The translations under genes were made by a program, and so were the position numbers. The notes under the pieces are model-generated. The model did no database searches, was not told the DNA's origin, and worked only from the letters and a program-made list of their open reading frames with translations. Below are positions 59,440 to 64,000 of a stretch of 64,000 nucleotides of DNA, piece after piece. Every line of letters begins with the position of its first letter. The stretch's first letter is position 1. The stretch is taken from contig NZ_JBEBMH010000003.1 in NCBI RefSeq assembly GCF_040081985.1, positions 62,001 through 126,000 on the forward strand. Direction: 5' to 3'. The DNA is from Kumtagia yinganensis (GTDB lineage Bacteria; Pseudomonadota; Alphaproteobacteria; Rhizobiales; Rhizobiaceae).

Positions 59440-59582
59440 GCACCCCCTCACCGGCCCTTCGGGCCACCTCTCCCCCTGCCCGGGGGAGAGGAACCCAAAC
59501 TGGAAAAGCGCCGGTATCGCGGCAGTGGTTCCTCTCCCCCGGGCAGGGGGAGAGGTGGCCCGAAGGGCCGGTGAGGGGGTGC
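59440..59582. repeat. Perfect 56-bp inverted repeat between two ATPase genes
   Basis: The left arm (59440-59495) and right arm (59527-59582) are exact reverse complements over 56 bases, with a 31-base centre. The arms contain inner hairpins (GGCCCTTCGGGCC and CTCTCCCCC...GGGGGAGAG). The transcript of this operon would fold into a very stable stem-loop here. The exact identity of the arms suggests recent insertion or gene-conversion-like maintenance. It is a RIME-like intergenic element, different in sequence from the one at 4600. Confidence 0.92.
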
Positions 59583-59598
59583 TTGCGCGTGGATATCC

Positions 59599-60702
59599 TC
59601 ACAACCTCACCCCCAGCGACTGGCCGGCGGCGTCGAAGAAATGCGCGTGGCTGGGATCGATGCGGGCAAACACCCGGTCGCCGGCCCTGGCGACGTAACC
59701 CGCCTTGGTGCGGGCGCGCAGCATCTGGTCGCCCACCTTAAGGTCGACGATGTCGTATGAACCAAGCGGCTCGATGATATGTGCCTCGACCGGCAGGAAA
59801 CCGTCACCGGCATCATGCTGGACGAGTACGCCCTCCGGTCGGATGCCGAGCGAGATGCCACCTGACGCCGCCTTGCCGTTGAGCTTCGACAGAAGCTCGC
59901 GCGGAAATGCAAAGCCTTGCGGCGCGCCGGTAACGGTCACTGACGCGCCCGCTTTGTCCTCCGAGACCGCGGCGCCGGCGACGTTCATCACCGGGCTGCC
60001 GACGAACTGCGCGACGAACAGGTTGGACGGATATTTGTAGACCTCGTCCGGGCTGCCCACCTGCTGCAGCACGCCTTCATGCATGATGACGATGCGGTCG
60101 GCCAGCGCCATCGCCTCGATCTGGTCGTGGGTGACATAGATGGTGGTGGAGCCCTGCTTGACGTGCAGGCGCTTGATCTCGGCGCGCATCTCCTCGCGCA
60201 GCTTGGCGTCGAGCGCGCCGATCGGCTCGTCCATCAGCATCGCCTTCGGCCGTCGCACCAGCGCCCGGCCGATCGCCACCCGCTGCATGTCGCCGCCCGA
60301 AAGTGCCGACGGCTTGCGGTTAAGGAGGTCGGTAATGCGCAGGATCTTGGCGATCTCGCGCACTTCCTTGTCCACCTCGCCCTTGCTCATGCGCGTCGCC
60401 TTCAGCGGGAAGGCGATGTTCTCGTAGACCGTCATATGCGGATAGAGCGAGAAGGACTGGAACACCATGGCGATGTCGCGGTCCGAGCATTTGAGATGCT
60501 GCACCGGCTGGCCGTCAATGAGGATGTCGCCCTCGTCGATCGTCTCCAGGCCGGCGATGGCGCGCAGCGTCGTGGTCTTGCCGCAGCCCGACTGGCCGAG
60601 CAGCACGATGAACTCGTTGTCTTCGATCTTGAGATTGAGGTCCTTGATGACCTGGACCGCGCCGAAGAATTTTTGCAGTCCGCGAAGCTCGATCTGGGTC
60701 AT
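59599..60702 (-). CDS. CUT1-type sugar ABC transporter ATPase (second of two)
   Basis: A 367-residue MalK/UgpC-like ATPase. Walker A is GQSGCGKTTTLRA, the signature LSGGDMQRVAIGRAL and Walker B AMLMDEPIGALD, with YVTHDQIEAM. The C-terminal regulatory domain is present (ISLGIRPEGVLV). It is clearly different from its neighbour at 58326, so this is not a recent duplication. Its start shares a base with the stop of the small membrane protein gene (TGATG). Confidence 0.92.
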   Translation of the reverse strand: MTQIELRGLQKFFGAVQVIKDLNLKIEDNEFIVLLGQSGCGKTTTLRAIAGLETIDEGDILIDGQPVQHLKCSDRDIAMVFQSFSLYPHMTVYENIAFPLKATRMSKGEVDKEVREIAKILRITDLLNRKPSALSGGDMQRVAIGRALVRRPKAMLMDEPIGALDAKLREEMRAEIKRLHVKQGSTTIYVTHDQIEAMALADRIVIMHEGVLQQVGSPDEVYKYPSNLFVAQFVGSPVMNVAGAAVSEDKAGASVTVTGAPQGFAFPRELLSKLNGKAASGGISLGIRPEGVLVQHDAGDGFLPVEAHIIEPLGSYDIVDLKVGDQMLRARTKAGYVARAGDRVFARIDPSHAHFFDAAGQSLGVRL

Positions 60703-60908
60703 CAGTGACCGTCCTTGCCGGGCTGCGCGGGCGGTGCTGCGTCGCCCTTAGGGCCGAACCAGCCGGTCAGCATGAAAGTGATCAGGCCGACGAGCACGAT
60801 GGTCAGCCCGTAGCGATGCAGGAACAGGTTCCAGGGCTGGCAGAGCGCAATGATGCCGAAGATCATCACCACTTCGGCCGTGCGCTGAAGGGTAGCGTGC
60901 CGGATCAT
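60702..60908 (-). CDS. Tiny two-helix membrane protein in a sugar ABC operon
   Basis: A 68-residue protein. Two helices (VVMIFGIIALCQPWNLFLH and YGLTIVLVGLITFMLTGWF) are followed by a short polar tail rich in Pro and Lys. It is coupled by overlaps on both sides: its start overlaps the permease stop (ATGA) and its stop touches the ATPase start. Such conserved tight coupling shows it is a real gene. Small membrane proteins occur in some rhizobial polyol/glycerol-type ABC operons with two ATPases; I do not recognise the family. It may be an accessory or assembly subunit of the transporter. Confidence 0.8.
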   Translation of the reverse strand: MIRHATLQRTAEVVMIFGIIALCQPWNLFLHRYGLTIVLVGLITFMLTGWFGPKGDAAPPAQPGKDGH

Positions 60909-61864
60909 TTGCGGATCGCTCCGAAGGACATGCCACGCAGCAGATGGTTGCGAAGCAGGAAGGTGAAGATCGCGACCGGCAGCAGGAACAGGAACGTGCC
61001 AGCGGCGATCACAGTCCAGTCGGGCAGGCCGGAGCCGACCTGGCTGGGGATGAAGGGCGGCGCGGTCTGGGCGCGGCGGTTGGTCATGATCAGCGCGAAG
61101 GCGTATTCGTTCCAGGCGGTGATGAAGCAGAACACCGCGGTCGCCGCGATGCCGGTGGCCGCCTCCGGCAACACGACCTTGAAGAAGGCCTGCATGCGTG
61201 TGTAGCCGTCAACAAGTGCGGCCTCCTCATACTCCTTCGGGATCTCGTCGATGAAACCCTTCATCAGCCAGACGGAGAAGGAGAGGTTGAACGCCGTATA
61301 GAGGATAATCAGGCCCCAGTGGGTGTCGTTAAGACCGACCACCCGGTACATGAGGAACATCGGGATCGCCACCACCACGGGTGGTAGCATGCGCGTCGAC
61401 AGGATGAAGAAGAGCAGGTCTGCCTCGCCCTTTATCCTGAAGCGGGAGAAGCCATAGGCGGTGAAAGTGCCCATGCCGACCGCCAGGACGGTCGAGGTGA
61501 TCGCCACGATGAGGGAGTTCATGAAGCGGTTGGGATATGCCGACCACTGCACGTTGCCCTTGCCGTCGCGCACGACCTTCTCGCCCCCGTCGAAGACGAT
61601 GCGCTCCCACCACGGAGCGGCGGCATATTCCTCCGGCGTCGGCTGGGTGCGCAGTTGCGAGCGCTTGGTGAAGAGCTTCACCCAGGGTGAGACTTCCGGC
61701 TGGAACAGCACCGTCGGCGGGATGGTCGTCGCCAGGTTGCGCGGCTTGAAGGCCGTCGAGGCGATCCAGTAGATCGGCGCTAGGAAGATGAGCGTGATGA
61801 TGAGGACGGCGACGATCGCGACGCGGTTGAGCGCGACTTCGGAAGATGTGCGTACAGCCGCCAT
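60905..61864 (-). CDS. CUT1-type sugar ABC permease (MalG-like)
   Basis: A 319-residue permease with about six helices. The EAA loop is EEAALVDGYTRMQAFFKVVLP, which contacts an ATPase. A periplasmic insert of ~60 residues (residues ~55-105) follows the first helix, larger than in simple MalG proteins. It ends with a helix and MSFGAIRK. One base separates it from the upstream permease gene. Confidence 0.92.
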   Translation of the reverse strand: MAAVRTSSEVALNRVAIVAVLIITLIFLAPIYWIASTAFKPRNLATTIPPTVLFQPEVSPWVKLFTKRSQLRTQPTPEEYAAAPWWERIVFDGGEKVVRDGKGNVQWSAYPNRFMNSLIVAITSTVLAVGMGTFTAYGFSRFRIKGEADLLFFILSTRMLPPVVVAIPMFLMYRVVGLNDTHWGLIILYTAFNLSFSVWLMKGFIDEIPKEYEEAALVDGYTRMQAFFKVVLPEAATGIAATAVFCFITAWNEYAFALIMTNRRAQTAPPFIPSQVGSGLPDWTVIAAGTFLFLLPVAIFTFLLRNHLLRGMSFGAIRK

Positions 61865-61865
61865 C

Positions 61866-62771
61866 TCAGCGCTCCTTCACCTTGTTGAGGTACTTCACGT
61901 AGATGTTGGTGATGGCGAGCACCATAATCAGCACGATGTATGCGAGCGCGCAGGATCGACCGGTCTGCCATTCCTGGAACGCCATCTTGTAGAGGCGGAT
62001 CGAGATCACCTCTGTCGTCGGCTGACTGGTCAGGATGTAGGCAAGGTCGAACGTCTTGAACGCCTCCATGGTGCGGAAAATGATGGCTATCATCAGGATC
62101 GGCGCGACCAGCGGCAGCGTGATGCGGAAGAAGGTGTAGAACGGTCCGGCCCGGTCGATCGCCGCCGCCTCATAGAGATGCTTCGGCACCGCCGACAAGC
62201 CCGCGAGCGACAGCAGCATGACAAAGGGCGACCACATCCAGATATCGGTGAGCGCCACCGCGTAAAGCGCCATGTTGGGATTGGACAGCCATTCGAAGGT
62301 GCCGAGCCCGAGCGCATAGTTGATGATGCCGAAGGAGGGATCGTAGAGCAGCTTCCAGAACAGGCCGACCACCGCCATGGACAGCATCATCGGCAGCAGC
62401 AGCAGCGTCGTGAGCAAGCCCTTCAGCGGGATGTCGCGGTTGAGCAGCATCGCCATGCCGAAACCGACCAGCACCTGGCCGGTGACCGACACGATAACGT
62501 ACTGCGCGGTGATCGCGAAGTTCTTCCAGATGAAGTCGTCGTTGAGCAACTCGCGGTAATTCTGCAGGCCGACAAAGTTAGCCGGCGCATTGGTCGAGGC
62601 GCGGAAATCGGTGAAGGAGTAGCCCAGCGAATAGATCAGCGGAAAGATGTTGAAGACGATCAGGAAGAGGATCGTCGGAATGATGAAAAGATTGCGGATG
62701 GTCAGGTCGCTCCAGCCATGAGCGGCGGCGCGCGTGCTCGGATCGAGCCGGGTCATGACGGCGGTAGCCAA
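61866..62771 (-). CDS. CUT1-type sugar ABC permease (MalF-like)
   Basis: A 301-residue permease with about six helices. The N-terminal LFIIPTILFLIVFNIFPLIYSLGYSFTDF is typical of MalF/UgpA proteins. The EAA loop is EAAAIDRAGPFYTFFRITLP. It pairs with the next permease to form the channel. It lies ~70 bp downstream of the binding-protein gene in the same leftward operon. Confidence 0.92.
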   Translation of the reverse strand: MATAVMTRLDPSTRAAAHGWSDLTIRNLFIIPTILFLIVFNIFPLIYSLGYSFTDFRASTNAPANFVGLQNYRELLNDDFIWKNFAITAQYVIVSVTGQVLVGFGMAMLLNRDIPLKGLLTTLLLLPMMLSMAVVGLFWKLLYDPSFGIINYALGLGTFEWLSNPNMALYAVALTDIWMWSPFVMLLSLAGLSAVPKHLYEAAAIDRAGPFYTFFRITLPLVAPILMIAIIFRTMEAFKTFDLAYILTSQPTTEVISIRLYKMAFQEWQTGRSCALAYIVLIMVLAITNIYVKYLNKVKER

Positions 62772-62843
62772 ATCCGGATTCCTTCGATTTCAAAAGAAAT
62801 GGAGAGGGCGGGCTGCGCCCTCTCCAGTTTTTTATTGGCCGAC

Positions 62844-64000
62844 TTATTTAATGCGGTTGTATTTCTTGAAGGTCGCATTCCAGTCGGCGGCGAGATTGTC
62901 GAGCGCCTCCTTGGCCGTACCCTGATCGCCCGTGATATAGGGATAGACGCGCTGGTTCATCTGGATCAGCAGTTCCGCATATTCCGGCGTCGCCCAGAAA
63001 TCCTTCACCTTGAACATCGTGTCGTAGAAAGCCTTGTTGTAGGGCGTGGCATTCTGGAACTCGGCCGATTCGAGCACGGCCTTGTTGCAGGTGTAGCCGC
63101 CGAGCGCGGCCCACTTCTTCTGGGTCTCGTCCTTGACGAACCATTCGAGGAACTTGAACGCCTCTTCCTTGTTCTCGGAGTAGTTGACGATCGAGATGCC
63201 CTGGCCGCCGAGCGCAGCATACTGGTCGCCGCTGGGGCCGGCCGGGTTAGCGAAGAAGCCTGTGCCCTTGGCATTTGGGTTCGACGATTCATTCACCAGC
63301 GCCGGGAAGAAGGCGAAGTAGTTCATGCTCATCGCGGCCAGGTTCTCAGTGATCGCCTGGTTGTCTTCGATGAAGAAGCTCTTGGCCCAGCCGGGAGGCG
63401 TGAACTTGTAGAGTTCCTTGTAGGCTTCCAGCGCCTGGACGTTCTTTTCCGAGTTGATGATGCCGTCGACCTTGTAGGTGGCGTAATCGCCAAGTTCGCC
63501 GCCCCAGGAGAAGATGGCGTTCTCGACGCCCATCACCAGCGCGTCATAGGAGTTGTCAGTGTAGATGGCGATGCCGTAACGCTTCTGGTCAGGCCGGTGG
63601 AAGAACTCGGCAATGTCGCGCAACTGCTTGAAGTCCTTCGGCGGTGCGAGGTCGTAGCCATATTTGGCCTTGAACGCCTCCATCTCCTTGGGATCCTCGA
63701 ACCAATCCTTGCGGTAGGACCAGCCGACCGCGTCGCCTTCCGCCGGAACCGACCAGTATTTGCCGGAGGCCGCCGGATATTCGGCGTAATATTTGACCGT
63801 CGCCGGCGCCATGGTCTCGGCAAGCTTGTGCTTGGCGAAGAAGTCGGTCAGGTCGACATAGTGGCCGGCTTCGGAAGCCGCGCCGATCCACTGCGAGTCG
63901 CCGACGACCATGTCGTAGGCCGAACCCTTGGCGTTGAATTCGGTGAAGGCCTTGGTCTGGAAGTCCGACCATGGAGTGGTTTCGACGGTGACCTTGACCC
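62844..64000 (-). CDS. Sugar ABC transporter substrate-binding protein, partial (N-terminus off window)
   Basis: The frame continues past the window edge (385 codons seen, no start required inside). It is an extracellular solute-binding protein of family 1. Recognisable segments include TPWSDFQTKAFTEFNAKGSAYDMVV at the visible N-terminal end, WSVPAEGDAVGWSYRKDWFEDP and FLEWFVKDETQKKWAALGG. The binding site uses aromatic residues such as Trp and Tyr in these segments. It is the first visible gene of the operon: binding protein, two permeases, small membrane protein, two ATPases, epimerase. The sugar is unknown. Confidence 0.92.
   Translation of the reverse strand, partial: VKVTVETTPWSDFQTKAFTEFNAKGSAYDMVVGDSQWIGAASEAGHYVDLTDFFAKHKLAETMAPATVKYYAEYPAASGKYWSVPAEGDAVGWSYRKDWFEDPKEMEAFKAKYGYDLAPPKDFKQLRDIAEFFHRPDQKRYGIAIYTDNSYDALVMGVENAIFSWGGELGDYATYKVDGIINSEKNVQALEAYKELYKFTPPGWAKSFFIEDNQAITENLAAMSMNYFAFFPALVNESSNPNAKGTGFFANPAGPSGDQYAALGGQGISIVNYSENKEEAFKFLEWFVKDETQKKWAALGGYTCNKAVLESAEFQNATPYNKAFYDTMFKVKDFWATPEYAELLIQMNQRVYPYITGDQGTAKEALDNLAADWNATFKKYNRIK

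Overview
The window is GC-rich alphaproteobacterial chromosome, most likely Mesorhizobium or a close Phyllobacteriaceae/Rhizobiales relative. The reasons are a rhizobial-type rhaD/rhaRSTPQ-mutarotase-kinase locus, a Ros/MucR regulator beside a PrsDE-like type I secretion pair, a PhoX phosphatase, many sugar ABC and sugar-acid genes, and RIME-like palindromic intergenic repeats. Identification rests on reading translations; no database search was run.

Layout. 1-10.0 kb: a partial membrane protein, then L-rhamnose catabolism, with rhaD divergent from rhaR and the rhaSTPQ-mutarotase-rhaK operon; rhamnose isomerase is not present in the window. 10.5-13.0 kb: hemE and two small membrane proteins. 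13.6-15.0 kb: an RTX-type secreted protein. 15.2-20.1 kb: an SMP-30 lactonase, then a TetR/CecR regulator with a YbhG/YbhF/ABC-2 type efflux operon. 20.3-25 kb: CYTH and CHAD genes, a CHASE4-GGDEF-EAL protein with a degenerate EAL domain, and a PAP2 phosphatase. 25-28.3 kb: PhoX, an SMR-like transporter, and an SDR without the usual catalytic pair. 28.4-34.4 kb: a MucR-like regulator lacking zinc ligands, tRNA-Leu(CAG), a type I secretion ATPase and adaptor, and an OPX polysaccharide-export lipoprotein. 34.7-46.4 kb: housekeeping genes (gpmA, dapB, an MsbA-like exporter, glk, a truncated mgsA remnant, mepA, an SDR, queG, GST, uppP, an NDUFA9-like protein, rlpA-like). 46.8-54.1 kb: an isochorismatase-fold hydrolase and a divergent sugar/sugar-acid catabolic cluster (Gfo/Idh dehydrogenase, two TIM-barrel isomerases, an enolase-superfamily enzyme, a GntR regulator, a D-2-hydroxyacid dehydrogenase). 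Two FadR-type operators, TGGT-N3-ACCA, lie in its shared promoter region. 54.2-57.2 kb: an unusual fusion of a papain-like half-domain with an alpha/beta hydrolase, an old-yellow-enzyme-type oxidoreductase, and a DUF2087-like protein. 57.3-64 kb: a CUT1 sugar ABC operon with two different ATPases, a tiny two-helix membrane protein, and a sugar epimerase/dehydrogenase at its end.

The most notable signals are: (i) the peptidase-half/hydrolase fusion; (ii) the divergent catabolic cluster of unknown substrate with two exact GntR operators; (iii) palindromic repeats that either sit inside ABC operons or provide the stop codon of the neighbouring gene (hemE, the YbhG-like adaptor, a sugar isomerase); and (iv) several proteins that have lost signature residues (EAL domain, MucR zinc finger, SDR, D-2-hydroxyacid dehydrogenase) plus a decayed mgsA.
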